Source: an uncultured Prevotellaceae bacterium
GTDB lineage: Bacteria; Bacteroidota; Bacteroidia; Bacteroidales; Muribaculaceae
Assembly (NCBI GenBank): GCA_900317835.1
Contig: ONIL01000001.1
Location: forward strand, 1 to 64,000
Direction of reading: 5' to 3'
Length of the DNA: 64,000 nt
In this document: piece after piece, positions 50,749-60,104 of the stretch
Layout of the letters: the number at the start of each line of letters is the position of its first letter
How positions within the stretch are numbered: the stretch's first letter is position 1
Translations under genes and position numbers: made by a program
The notes under the pieces: generated by a model
The model's input: only the letters and a program-made list of their open reading frames with translations
Database searches by the model: none
What the model was told of the DNA's origin: nothing

Positions 50749-53399
50749 GACTGCGGGTATTGATATTATTCCTTATTTGTTGTGTCACGGCTATGAGCGT
50801 CGATGCACAACAGATCACGCATCGCTTCAATCGGGTCTCGATGAGCGAGGCGCTGAAGTACCTGCAAGGCCAAACCGACCGTTACCGCATCGTGTTCATC
50901 TTCAACGAACTCGAGGACTTCAGTGTCACTGCCGACGTGAGAGGCAAGAGCGTCCCCGATGCCCTCCGTCAACTCATCGGCTTCTACCCCATCACCATGA
51001 CCGTCAACGACAAGCACGAGATCTATGTGGAATGCACCCACAAGACCGACCGCCGCCTGATTGGTCGCCTCATTGATGAGAAAGGACAGCCATTAGAGTA
51101 TGCCAACATCATCGTGATGGATCCACGGGATTCCACCCTTCTCACCCACGGCGTGAGCAATGCCAGCGGCATTTTTGTCATTCCCGTTGAGCGTGAAAAG
51201 GTCATTGCCCGTATCAGCCATGTGGGTTACAAGACTGTGTATAAGCCCTGTAAGACGGTGAGAATCGGTACCATCAAGATGGAACCCGAGATTACTAAGC
51301 TCCAGGAAACCGTTGTCACAGCGCCCATCATGCAAGTTGAGCGCGACGGGACCAATTATACCATCTATAGCATCGACGGCACGATCATGGGTAACGCGGG
51401 CAACGCGCTTGACCTGTTGCGATGGGCGCCGGGCATCATGGTCGATGCGGGTGACGCTATCTCAGTCATCGGGCGTAGTTCCGCCGAAATCTATATTAAT
51501 GACCGAAGGATCACTGACAGGTCGGAACTCAGGGCCTTGAGCTCCCAAGATATCAAGCGAGTCGAAATCATCCGCGACCCTGATACTCAATATGCCTCCA
51601 CGGCCGATGCGGTCATTAAGTTATACACGCACAGTTCTATCAAGAACCATCTTGGCGCCAGCCTTACCGACATTGTGGACTTCAAGCACAAGGTCTCAAA
51701 CGCCACGACTCTGACGATTGACGGCAAGTATAACAAGTTGTCGGGCAACGTCTCGTTAGGTTACAGCCGCAACTATTCCCGCAGTCACAACACGCAATAT
51801 ACCCATGCTCAAGGCAGTGGCGTGAAAAATGACACCACGAGCTATGCGGGCAGCGGAGACAACTACCTTGTGTTTGCCGGCATCAACTATGCTTTCACCC
51901 CCAAGAGCGTCGTGGGCGTTCAATACAGTGGAGATTTCAATAAAACGGGTATTGACCTGCAGACGTCACGTGAGTACAACCATGGTTTCGTCACTGAGCA
52001 GACAGACAAACAGTGCGACATGGCCTTGAGATCAGACCACCAGAGCATTTCGGCCAGTTACTCGTGGCAACGCACCGAGGATTCCCGACTGCTGCTTATC
52101 TACGACCGTGCTTTATCCTGGCAGTCCAATCGACAGGACGTCCTGAGCCCTGGCCTAGCCCCCCAAACGATAGACTATTACAACGACTATGAGATCAGTA
52201 CTGCCACGGCAAAATATGATTTTGTTACCCGAGGTTGGGAACACAAGACGGGGCTGGAATGGGGCAACGCAAATAATTTCAGCGAAGTAGAGAAAGAGGG
52301 CGATATCCAGCGAAGCAAACGCAACAACTATTGGACCTCGGCCTATTATGCGCTGAGCAAGCAATGGAATCGCTGGCGGTTGAACCTGGGGTTGCGCTAC
52401 GAGTATGACTTCACCAGAACGCGTCAGGACGTCGTTATCCGTTATGAGAAAACCTATCATGACCTGTTGCCGAGCGTTAAGGTGGGCTATCGCGTGAACG
52501 ACGACTTGGACCTCATGGCCAGCTATCGCCGCACGCTCGTGCGCCCGTCCTACAACCAGTTGCGCACCACATTCTACTTTAACGTGTTGCCGTACAACAG
52601 CCTGGGTTATTCCTTCTTGTCAAGCTCTGAGTTCATGACGGGCTATTCCTCGCAAGAGAATTTGCCGTACAATAACCTGTCGCCCAATATCATCTACCTG
52701 GGCGCTGATGACATCGCCACGGGCAATCCCGAGTTGCGCCCCACGGCGACCGACCGCTTTGCCCTGACGGCACAGTATAAGCACTTTGCGGCCCAACTGT
52801 CCTACAGCCGTGTGGACAATGCCATCCAGACTGTACATCAGTTGTTAAGCTCAGGAGCCTTGCTCCAGAGCCCCATCAACATCGGTCGCATCCATGCCTT
52901 GAGCCTCGATCTGGATTATTCCTACAGCAACAGATATTTCATCGTCTTCTTGCTGGCGTCGGGCACATTGCCCCGCATTCCCATGCCATCGTTGGAACGC
53001 GACGAGATCGAGAGCAGACCGTTTGCCGTGCTGCATGGCAACCTTCAGTACAACCTCTCGCAGCATGTGATTTTAGGGTGCGACCTGCTGTATTCCACAC
53101 CTTGGTCGGTGGGTTATACACGATACAATTCAAGATTAGGATTGAACCTGAGCGTGATGGCGCGCTTGCTTGGCGACAGGCTCACCCTTGGCGCCAACTT
53201 CAATGATGTGTTCAAGCGCAGCATGAGCACCCGCAACGAGACCCAATACGTCAACGTGTTCAACAGCACCGACATCCACAACGACTCGCGCAGCGTCTCG
53301 CTCATGGTCAGGTGGACGTTCAACACCATCAACAATCCGTTCAAGCGCCGCAGTGGCAACGACGCCACACTGCAACGCACCCAAGAAACTGTCAACTAA
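50745..53399 (+). CDS. TonB-dependent-receptor-like outer-membrane beta-barrel with STN domain
   Basis: Outer-membrane protein of 884 residues. After the signal peptide (to about 22) comes an STN-type signalling domain (about 25-100, NRVSMSEALKYLQ), a carboxypeptidase-like CarboxypepD_reg domain (about 103-185, LIGRLIDEKGQPLEYANI), a plug (about 190-285, with NALDLLRWAPGI) and a 14905-family-like beta-barrel to the C-terminus. No SusD partner follows, so it is not a standard glycan-import pair. With the overlapping anti-sigma and sigma genes it forms a trans-envelope signalling unit. The ligand is unknown. Confidence 0.85.
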   Translation: MRLRVLILFLICCVTAMSVDAQQITHRFNRVSMSEALKYLQGQTDRYRIVFIFNELEDFSVTADVRGKSVPDALRQLIGFYPITMTVNDKHEIYVECTHKTDRRLIGRLIDEKGQPLEYANIIVMDPRDSTLLTHGVSNASGIFVIPVEREKVIARISHVGYKTVYKPCKTVRIGTIKMEPEITKLQETVVTAPIMQVERDGTNYTIYSIDGTIMGNAGNALDLLRWAPGIMVDAGDAISVIGRSSAEIYINDRRITDRSELRALSSQDIKRVEIIRDPDTQYASTADAVIKLYTHSSIKNHLGASLTDIVDFKHKVSNATTLTIDGKYNKLSGNVSLGYSRNYSRSHNTQYTHAQGSGVKNDTTSYAGSGDNYLVFAGINYAFTPKSVVGVQYSGDFNKTGIDLQTSREYNHGFVTEQTDKQCDMALRSDHQSISASYSWQRTEDSRLLLIYDRALSWQSNRQDVLSPGLAPQTIDYYNDYEISTATAKYDFVTRGWEHKTGLEWGNANNFSEVEKEGDIQRSKRNNYWTSAYYALSKQWNRWRLNLGLRYEYDFTRTRQDVVIRYEKTYHDLLPSVKVGYRVNDDLDLMASYRRTLVRPSYNQLRTTFYFNVLPYNSLGYSFLSSSEFMTGYSSQENLPYNNLSPNIIYLGADDIATGNPELRPTATDRFALTAQYKHFAAQLSYSRVDNAIQTVHQLLSSGALLQSPINIGRIHALSLDLDYSYSNRYFIVFLLASGTLPRIPMPSLERDEIESRPFAVLHGNLQYNLSQHVILGCDLLYSTPWSVGYTRYNSRLGLNLSVMARLLGDRLTLGANFNDVFKRSMSTRNETQYVNVFNSTDIHNDSRSVSLMVRWTFNTINNPFKRRSGNDATLQRTQETVN

Positions 53400-53400
53400 G

Positions 53401-53442
53401 TTAGGCTTTAGGCTTTAGGTTTTAGGCTTTAGGTTTTAAATT
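53401..53442. repeat. Heptamer array behind the receptor gene
   Basis: Five perfect tandem units of TTAGGYT (53401-53435) and a degenerate sixth, beginning one base after the receptor stop codon. The core TTTAGG is shared with the promoter-linked arrays at 26.1 and 29.4 kb, but no TAnnTTTG box accompanies it. Confidence 0.6.
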
Positions 53443-53466
53443 AAACAACTAAACAACAATAGAGAT

Positions 53467-54300
53467 ATGAAAACAAGAATGTTGTTTTTGGCAATGATGG
53501 CTTTGATGGCTCTGACGGCCTGCACGACCGATGAGCCAACAATGAGTACACCCGTCATTCAAGAGGACCCTTCTGTCCCAGTATTGCCTGTGGGAGATTT
53601 CAGAATGTGGCCCACGCCAACGATTGACGACAGCGATCTGCAGGGCGAGTACTATGCATATGTCTATTGGCATGAGCACAAAGCTGAGGCCCAGACAGGC
53701 GACGAGCTCATAGCTATGTGCAATGTCCCTGACGAAATATTGAAAAATATGTCAACGCCCAATCTGGTGAGGACATGCTTCAAGCACCCCTACAATAACA
53801 TATGGCAAACATATAACAATGCCTATGAGGGCATATTGAGTATCATGACACGCTTTAATGGCTATGCTGAACTCATGAGGCGACGTAGTGGTGTTGAGGC
53901 AGCGTTAGACCTGTTTACCCAGATAGGCTATTATCAGGGAACGACTATGGTGAGTGAGACGGACATGATATCGTGGACGCTGGTGATGTGCACCGCGTCT
54001 GACTATTCAGCTTTCAATCAGGAACAGGTGTCGCGACTCGCCCAAGACGTGCGCAATAAAGATAGGATCGCCCTACAAACAAGCTCCCCCAATCTGTATC
54101 TATCACACTATTTTTACACCTTGCTCGGCGCCTTCATCGTCTATCACTATGACGACACCCTTCCCGATGAGCAACGTGTCCTGATTGCAAATTTCATCAG
54201 ATACTGTTGTGTCCTTAACCAGCCCGTCAATGACGACCTGAGCCGTTCTTATTCCATCATCTATTCCGGCCTGGAGCGTCTTGCTGCATTAGCAAACTAA
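53467..54300 (+). CDS. Lipoprotein of unknown function
   Basis: Predicted lipoprotein of 277 residues: signal peptide with lipobox LTAC, then an acidic, proline-rich linker and a mostly helical soluble domain rich in aromatic residues (for example YYAYVYWHEHK). I recognise no family. It lies 67 bases behind the receptor gene, separated by the heptamer array, and may be read from the same transcript. A link to the receptor is plausible but unproven. Confidence 0.65.
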   Translation: MKTRMLFLAMMALMALTACTTDEPTMSTPVIQEDPSVPVLPVGDFRMWPTPTIDDSDLQGEYYAYVYWHEHKAEAQTGDELIAMCNVPDEILKNMSTPNLVRTCFKHPYNNIWQTYNNAYEGILSIMTRFNGYAELMRRRSGVEAALDLFTQIGYYQGTTMVSETDMISWTLVMCTASDYSAFNQEQVSRLAQDVRNKDRIALQTSSPNLYLSHYFYTLLGAFIVYHYDDTLPDEQRVLIANFIRYCCVLNQPVNDDLSRSYSIIYSGLERLAALAN

Positions 54301-54344
54301 CTTATTCAATTATACTATTATCAACACAATAATACATAATCACA

Positions 54345-55643
54345 ATGGAACGAATCATCAAATTATCAGTACTGCTGCTGGCGCTCATGATGTCAACGGC
54401 AACCATTGCCGAGGAAGTCTATGACTTTGATGTCGACGGCATCTATTACAAGATTTTAGAGAACGGGAATGAAGTCAGTGTTACCTACAAAACCTATTAT
54501 TACTCTTCTCATGAAGATCATTATGTAAGTGATTACACTGGCGACGTGGTCATTCCGTCAACAGTCACTTTTAACGGCAAGACCTTTCAGGTCACTGAAA
54601 TTGGCGACCACGCATTCTATCAGCGCGGATCTGTAACGAGCGTCACAATACCGAGCTCCATTGCTGTTATTAAATGGGATGCGTTTTGGTACTGTACAGG
54701 CTTGACGCGCGTCAATATTACAGATATAGCGGCATGGTGTAACATCAATTGTGGCAGTGGTGACAATCCGCTGCGATATGCCCATCACCTCTTTTTAAAC
54801 GGAGTGGAAGTCACTGAATTGGTTATTCCCGAAGGTGTAACTTCTATCAAGAATGAAGCGTTTAGCCAATGCATTGGGTTAACCAGTGTGACAATAGGCA
54901 ATTCAGTCACTACCATCGGTAACAATGCGTTTGAGGACTGCACGGGTCTGACTAGTGTGAGCATCGGCAATTCTGTAACCGAAATAGGACAGGTTGCATT
55001 TGAAGGCTGCACCAGTCTAGTGAATCTCACCCTTGGCAACTCTGTCATGACCATCGGTACTTCGGCATTTGAAAATTGCACGTCACTGCCGAGCCTTGAG
55101 ATTCCCAATACGGTCACCACCATTGGCTACAATGTGTTTAGAGGTTGCGTAGGACTAACTAGCGCGATAATAGGCAACTCGGTCACCAGCATCGGGGGCA
55201 ATGCATTTTATGGCTGTGTAGGCCTAACGAACATAGATATCCCCAACTCAGTTACCAAAATAGGCATGAATGCGTTTTATGGTTGTTCTGGACTCACAAG
55301 TGTGAACATCGGCAATTCCGTCACGACCATTGGCAAGGAAGCTTTCATGAATTGCTCATTGATTGAAACGGTGACTTGCAAGGCGACGACCCCACCCGCA
55401 TGGGATGACCTGTCCATGTTCATGACAAATGTCTATAATCATGCTCCATTGCATGTCCCGTCAGACAGTGAAAGGGCGTATATGGCAGACTCCGGATGGG
55501 GACAATTTCTGACTATCATAGGTGATGCCGGCGGAGACAACCCTCCAGTTGATGAAGATTACATGAAGTGTGACGTGAACGGGGACGGCGAGATCAACAT
55601 CGCTGACGTGAATAATGTCATTGATGCAATACTCCGCCATTAA
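54345..55643 (+). CDS. BspA-type leucine-rich repeat surface protein with dockerin-like C-terminus
   Basis: Exported protein of 432 residues. A signal peptide (to about 22) is followed by a beta-rich start and about ten LRR_5 repeats of some 23 residues (about 70-350), with the recurring pattern IGNSVTTIGNNAFEDCTGL. The end has a single dockerin-like calcium loop, DVNGDGEINIADVNNVI. BspA-like proteins bind fibronectin, other host proteins or bacteria. The repeats are similar enough at DNA level to favour recombination and copy-number change. Confidence 0.82.
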   Translation: MERIIKLSVLLLALMMSTATIAEEVYDFDVDGIYYKILENGNEVSVTYKTYYYSSHEDHYVSDYTGDVVIPSTVTFNGKTFQVTEIGDHAFYQRGSVTSVTIPSSIAVIKWDAFWYCTGLTRVNITDIAAWCNINCGSGDNPLRYAHHLFLNGVEVTELVIPEGVTSIKNEAFSQCIGLTSVTIGNSVTTIGNNAFEDCTGLTSVSIGNSVTEIGQVAFEGCTSLVNLTLGNSVMTIGTSAFENCTSLPSLEIPNTVTTIGYNVFRGCVGLTSAIIGNSVTSIGGNAFYGCVGLTNIDIPNSVTKIGMNAFYGCSGLTSVNIGNSVTTIGKEAFMNCSLIETVTCKATTPPAWDDLSMFMTNVYNHAPLHVPSDSERAYMADSGWGQFLTIIGDAGGDNPPVDEDYMKCDVNGDGEINIADVNNVIDAILRH

Positions 55644-55691
55644 TAAATTATATTACAATGACAACACTTTAGTATTTTAAGCACATTTATC

Positions 55692-56309
55692 ATGAAGAAG
55701 ACAATGATTGCACTCGTGTGCATGCTGATGACTACCGGAACGGCCATGGCGCAGAAGAATTTGACTTTTGGTCCCAAAGTCGGCGTGGACTATACCCACT
55801 GGTGGGGTAAAAACATCAACGACGAGAGCGCTTTGAGCTATCAGGCCGGTGTGTTCATGGAATACCGCTTGAACAGTAAGTTCGCTATCGCCCCTGAGGT
55901 GGTTTTCGCTGCTCATAATCGCCCCAAGGTGGAGAGGCACTCGTGGATGAACGAGTATCCTGCTTGTGATGGTGATGTGACCACGACTTATCACACCAAT
56001 TACATCAACATTCCTGTCATGTTCAAGTATTATGCGACTTCATCATTCAGCATTGACTTGGGTCCACAATTCGGTTTTAAAGTCTATGACAAGTACACTG
56101 ACAAGTGGGAAGAGGATGGTAAAAAGATGAAGGAAAAGCATAACATGTACCATAGATGCTTTGATTTCGGCCTCGGACTTGGCGCGACCTACAATTTCAA
56201 TGAAAAGGTCTTTGTTCAGCTCCGCTACACCCTGGGCTTGGTGCCGCTATATAAAGACAGTAACGCTAGGAACGGCAATGCCCAACTCTCTATCGGCTAC
56301 CGCTTCTAA
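55692..56309 (+). CDS. Outer-membrane beta-barrel protein (PorT/OMP_b-brl-like)
   Basis: Small barrel protein of 205 residues. A clean signal peptide (ends GTAMAQ) is followed by alternating beta strands such as LTFGPKVGVDYTHWWG and FQYRF-like C-terminal LSIGYRF, a typical outer-membrane end with terminal Phe. Family members include PorT-like assembly proteins and general small OMPs, and I cannot choose between them. It lies 48 bases behind the LRR gene, with no exact promoter box between. Confidence 0.75.
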   Translation: MKKTMIALVCMLMTTGTAMAQKNLTFGPKVGVDYTHWWGKNINDESALSYQAGVFMEYRLNSKFAIAPEVVFAAHNRPKVERHSWMNEYPACDGDVTTTYHTNYINIPVMFKYYATSSFSIDLGPQFGFKVYDKYTDKWEEDGKKMKEKHNMYHRCFDFGLGLGATYNFNEKVFVQLRYTLGLVPLYKDSNARNGNAQLSIGYRF

Positions 56310-56363
56310 TTGAGAGATGAGAAAAACACCCTTTCTGGTGTTGGCATTGTGAGTTAACAATAG

Positions 56364-56371
56364 TATTTTTG
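56364..56371 (+). promoter_or_regulatory. Promoter upstream of the serpin pseudogene
   Basis: TATTTTTG with TTG at 56341-56343, 20 bases upstream; both boxes are intact although the gene is broken. Confidence 0.55.
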
Positions 56372-56394
56372 TATCTAAAATAAAACGTAGAATC

Positions 56395-57593
56395 ATGAAA
56401 ATGACAAAGAAACTGATGACCATGTTGCTGGCATTGCTGGCACTGGCATCCTGTAAAGATGACGGTGAGGTTGTTTATATGCTCCCCGAGAAAAAGCCTA
56501 TCCAGTTGAGCGCTGAACAAAAGCAGATGCGTGACAACAACAATGAGTTTGCGTGGTGTCACCCATCAGCGTGACCTATATGCTGGGAATGCTTAACGCC
56601 GGCGCGGTAGGAACCACGCGCGACGAAATCACCGCAACGCTGGGATTCGGCTCAGACCCGACAGCGGTAAATGAGTACTGCAAGAAAATGATTGAGGGTG
56701 CGCCTAACGTCGATCCGGCGGCGACCGTGAAAATCGCCAACTGCATCAACGTCAATTCGGCCAAGGGATTAAGCCTGCTCAAACAGTATGTCAACGACAT
56801 GAAGAACTATTATAGCGCTCAAATCGAAGCTCTGGACTTCACCAAGAGCAGTACCTTGGAGAAAATCAATAAGTGGTGCTCAAAGAACACAGCCGGGATG
56901 ATTCCCAGTATCCTAGACGAGTTGAATCCCGATGCCGCCATGTGTCTGTTGAACGCCATCTATTTCAATGCTGACTGGAAAGAGAAATTTGACAAAAACG
57001 ACACCCGAAACTCGAGTTTTACCTTGCCTGACGGTTCTGTCGTGACTCGTGAACTCATGCATCGCAAGGCCATCGCACAGGGCTGCGAGAGCGAGTTGTG
57101 TTCCATGCTGCGCATACCCTTTGGCAGCGGCGGCTATAGCATGTATGTCATGCTGCCTGCCGAGGGGAAGACCACGGGCGACCTCATCCGCGACTTGAGC
57201 CAGCAGGAATTGACCGACCATCTGGACGCCATCGACATGACACCCCACGAGGTGGATATCCTCATGCCTCGGTTTGAAATCATGAGCGACATCAATCTGA
57301 TAGATGTCCTTGAACCCATGGGCATCAAATCAGCTTTTACCGCCAGCGCCAACTTCTCAAACATGTCTGAAACGAGACTGTTTGTATCCATGATGAAGCA
57401 GAAGGCCAAGATCGAAGTGGACGAGGACGGCGCCAAAGCCTCGGCAGTGACCGTTGCGGAGATGGGACCAATATCCCCTGGACCACAGCTATATGAAAAA
57501 GCCGAGTTCCACGCTACCCGCCCCTTCCTGTATTTCATACTCGAGGAGAGCACCCGCAGCATCTTCTTCATCGGCACCTACTGTGGCAACTGA
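56395..57593 (+). pseudogene. Serpin lipoprotein, disrupted by a small internal deletion and frameshift
   Basis: Serine-protease inhibitor relative. The first frame (56395-56571) gives a lipoprotein signal (lipobox ALASC), a linker and the start of helix A (NNNEFAW) and then stops. The rest of the serpin fold continues in another frame from about 56553 (VSPISVTYMLGMLNAGA onward) to the end. In normal serpins some 15 to 20 residues separate these two motifs; here they touch, so a short non-multiple-of-three segment is missing. The remainder looks healthy, including the hinge EDGAKASAVTVAEM and the end FLYFILEESTRSIFFIG, which points to an inhibitory type. A GTG at 56553 could start a shortened cytoplasmic product but would lack export signal and helix A. 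An assembly error is the alternative. Confidence 0.75.
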
Positions 57594-57810
57594 TTGAATA
57601 CGCTTGCCCACTCATGGGAACGATAAACCATAAGAGTAGCAATCACGAGAATATGAGGGTGAAATGTATTGTGACGGCATTGATTCTCGCCAAATTGACC
57701 TGCTAGGGGCAAGAGGGCAATGTGTTTCAGCATTTCAGCTTTTCGGGAGGTCTCGGTTACCGTAAACCATGATTTTTTATTACACTTTTCTTGGCTCAAC
57801 GCTAGCCTTG

Positions 57811-57845
57811 TTAGTGGGTGGATCGCTCCTCCCACTAATTTTTGA
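57811..57845 (+). terminator. Intrinsic terminator-like hairpin
   Basis: TTAGTGGG (57811-57818) pairs with CCCACTAA (57831-57838) around a 12-base loop, followed by five T after a further two. Confidence 0.7.
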
Positions 57846-57988
57846 ATTGGCAAACGGATTTGCCGATAATCAACAATTTATAGATTTCCAAGTCAAAATC
57901 CATGAATTGCTATTTGACAGCACTGTCAATAACGCACATTAAAAAAGAAAAATATTAGATTTTTTGGCCATTGTGAATAAAAAAGCAG

Positions 57989-57996
57989 TACCTTTG
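57989..57996 (+). promoter_or_regulatory. Promoter for the flavodiiron/oxidoreductase operon
   Basis: TACCTTTG, 47 bases before the ATG at 58044, with a TTG at 57964-57966. Confidence 0.55.
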
Positions 57997-58043
57997 TAGG
58001 ATATTTTGGAAATCAACCTATTAACTGACTATACTATAGACCA

Positions 58044-59231
58044 ATGGCTAAAAAACTGACCGAAAGAGTGACTTGGGTAGGCAAGGTGGACTGGGAACTG
58101 ACCCGTTTCCACGGTGATGAGTTATCAACCCACCGCGGCTCGAGCTACAATTCTTACCTGATCCGTGATAAGAAGAATGTACTGATTGACACTTCCTGGC
58201 TGCCCTACAGCCGTGAGTTTGTCAAGAACCTGAAGCAAGAGATAGACCTCAACAAGATTGACTATATCGTGATGTGTCACAACGAGATCGACCACAGTGG
58301 CGCCCTCGTTGACCTCATGCGCGAAATTCCCAATACACCAATCTATTGCACCGCCAAGGGTGAAGCCATCATCCGTGGCCACTATCACCAGGACTGGAAC
58401 TTTGTGAACGTCAAGACCGGTGACAAATTGGAACTGGGCGACACAACTCTCACCTTTATCGAGGCGACGATGCTTCACTGGCCCGACACGATGTTCTGCT
58501 ACCTGAGTGGCGAGGAAATCCTGTTCAGCAACGATGGATTTGGACAGCACTATGCCACTGAATCGCTCTTTGATGATGAGGTGTGCATGGCCGAGGTCAT
58601 GCAAGAGGCCGAGAAATACTACGCTAACATTTTGGCGCCCTTCAGCCCGCTGGCCAACCGCAAGGTGAAGGAAATACTGGGCATGAATTTGCCCTTGAAG
58701 ATGATTTGCCCCAGCCATGGCATCATTTGGCGCAACAACCCGGGACTGATTATCGAGAAATATCTGCAGTGGAGCGACGCCTATCAGGAGGATCAGGTGA
58801 CCATCGTCTATGATACCATGTGGCAGAGCACCCGCCTGATGGCTCAGGCCATAGCCGAGGGTATCCGCGAGCAGTCGCCCACGACGACCGTCAAGATCTA
58901 TAACGCCGCTCATACCGACAAGAACGACATATTGACCGAAGTGTTCCATTCGCGAGCCGTTCTTGTGGGCTCACCCACCATCAATAATGGCTACAGCTAT
59001 GCCATTGCCGGTATCCTCGAGATGATTAAGGGCTTGAAACTGAAAAAGAAGAAAGGTGCCGCCTTCGGCAGCTATGGCTGGAGTGGAGAAGGCATCAAAC
59101 TCATCACCGAGCACCTGAAGGCCGCAGGCATTGAGCCCGTTAACGACGGTATCCGCGCCCAGTGGGTTCCCGAGCAGGATGCTCTGGAGCAGTGCCGTCA
59201 GTTCGGCAAAGAGTTTGCCGCAGCTCTTTAA
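58044..59231 (+). CDS. FprA-type flavodiiron protein
   Basis: Cytoplasmic O2 or NO reductase of 395 residues that protects anaerobes from oxygen or nitrosative stress. The N-terminal metallo-beta-lactamase-like domain carries all diiron ligands: His79, Glu81, Asp83 and His84 in HNEIDH, His144, Asp163 and His224. The C-terminal flavodoxin domain (about 250-395) begins TIVYDTMWQSTRLMA and binds FMN. The two downstream oxidoreductase subunits (57 and 33 bases apart) probably belong to the same transcript and could supply electrons, which is inferred from position. Confidence 0.93.
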   Translation: MAKKLTERVTWVGKVDWELTRFHGDELSTHRGSSYNSYLIRDKKNVLIDTSWLPYSREFVKNLKQEIDLNKIDYIVMCHNEIDHSGALVDLMREIPNTPIYCTAKGEAIIRGHYHQDWNFVNVKTGDKLELGDTTLTFIEATMLHWPDTMFCYLSGEEILFSNDGFGQHYATESLFDDEVCMAEVMQEAEKYYANILAPFSPLANRKVKEILGMNLPLKMICPSHGIIWRNNPGLIIEKYLQWSDAYQEDQVTIVYDTMWQSTRLMAQAIAEGIREQSPTTTVKIYNAAHTDKNDILTEVFHSRAVLVGSPTINNGYSYAIAGILEMIKGLKLKKKKGAAFGSYGWSGEGIKLITEHLKAAGIEPVNDGIRAQWVPEQDALEQCRQFGKEFAAAL

Positions 59232-59288
59232 TTACCCGAAAACAATCACTAATACATACTACAATTCAACTAATAACTAAAAGAACAA

Positions 59289-60071
59289 ATGAACAAAGTC
59301 ATTAGTAAAGAGCAGTTTTCTGCTAACGTGACAAAGCTTGTCGTTGAGGCACCCCTCATCGCCAAGTCACGCCGTGCGGGCCACTTCGTGATTGTCCGCG
59401 CTGGCGAAAAAGGCGAGCGTATTCCCCTGACGATCTCCGACAGTGACCCCAAGGCTGGCACCATCATGCTTGTTATTCAGAGTGTGGGTGACAGTACCCG
59501 TAAGATCTGTGCGCTGGAACCCGGTGAGTTCTTGAATGACGTGGTCGGTCCTCTTGGCCAGGCCACTCATATCCAGAAGTATGGCACCGTCTTGTGCGCC
59601 GGTGGTGGTGTGGGTACCGCTCCCCTACTCCCCATTATCCGTGCCATGAAGGAGGCTGGAAACCGCGTCATCAGCGTGCTGGCAGGCCGCTCCAAAGATC
59701 TGATTATCCTTGAGGACGAGGTGCGCGCATCGAGCGACGAGGTTATCATCATGACCGATGATGGCAGCTACGGCAACAAGGGCGTTGTCACCGTTGGTAT
59801 GGAAGAGGTGCTCAAGCGTGAGCATGTTGATTACTGTGTGACCATCGGTCCCGCTATCATGATGAAGTTCTGTGCCCTGCTGACCAAGAAGTATGAGGTG
59901 CCCACCGAGGCGTCGCTCAATGCTATCATGGTTGATGGTACCGGCATGTGCGGCGCTTGCCGTGTGACTGTGGGTGGCAAGACGCGCTTCGTGTGTGTCG
60001 AGGGTCCCGAGTTCAATGCCCACGAGATTGATTTTGACGAGTTGATGATGCGCTTGAAAGGTGCGCAGTAA
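59289..60071 (+). CDS. Sud/Nfn-type oxidoreductase, small FAD/2Fe-2S subunit
   Basis: Subunit of 260 residues. The N-terminal FAD domain contains RIPLTISD, the NAD(P) domain has AGGGVGTAPLLPI (about 99), and the C-terminus has a 2Fe-2S cluster site of the CGACR...CVEGPEFN type. It pairs with the next gene's product as in sulfide dehydrogenase (SudB) or the NADH-dependent ferredoxin:NADP+ oxidoreductase (NfnA). Which activity operates cannot be decided from sequence. Confidence 0.88.
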   Translation: MNKVISKEQFSANVTKLVVEAPLIAKSRRAGHFVIVRAGEKGERIPLTISDSDPKAGTIMLVIQSVGDSTRKICALEPGEFLNDVVGPLGQATHIQKYGTVLCAGGGVGTAPLLPIIRAMKEAGNRVISVLAGRSKDLIILEDEVRASSDEVIIMTDDGSYGNKGVVTVGMEEVLKREHVDYCVTIGPAIMMKFCALLTKKYEVPTEASLNAIMVDGTGMCGACRVTVGGKTRFVCVEGPEFNAHEIDFDELMMRLKGAQ

Positions 60072-60104
60072 TTCTATTAACGATTTAAATTGACATTTAC
60101 CGAA

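Larger units (their letters stand above)
57594..58043. other. Gene-free stretch before the flavodiiron operon
   Basis: About 450 bases with no supported gene. A minus-strand open frame of 91 codons (57578-57853) overlaps the serpin end, has no convincing start region and shows no recognised domain. A hairpin with T-run (57811-57845) and the flavodiiron promoter (57989-57996) are the only clear elements. Confidence 0.5.

Noticed and set aside
57578..57853. Small minus-strand gene (91 codons) behind the serpin
   Set aside because: It overlaps the serpin 3' end, has no promoter box and no recognised domain, and its sequence composition is not gene-like.
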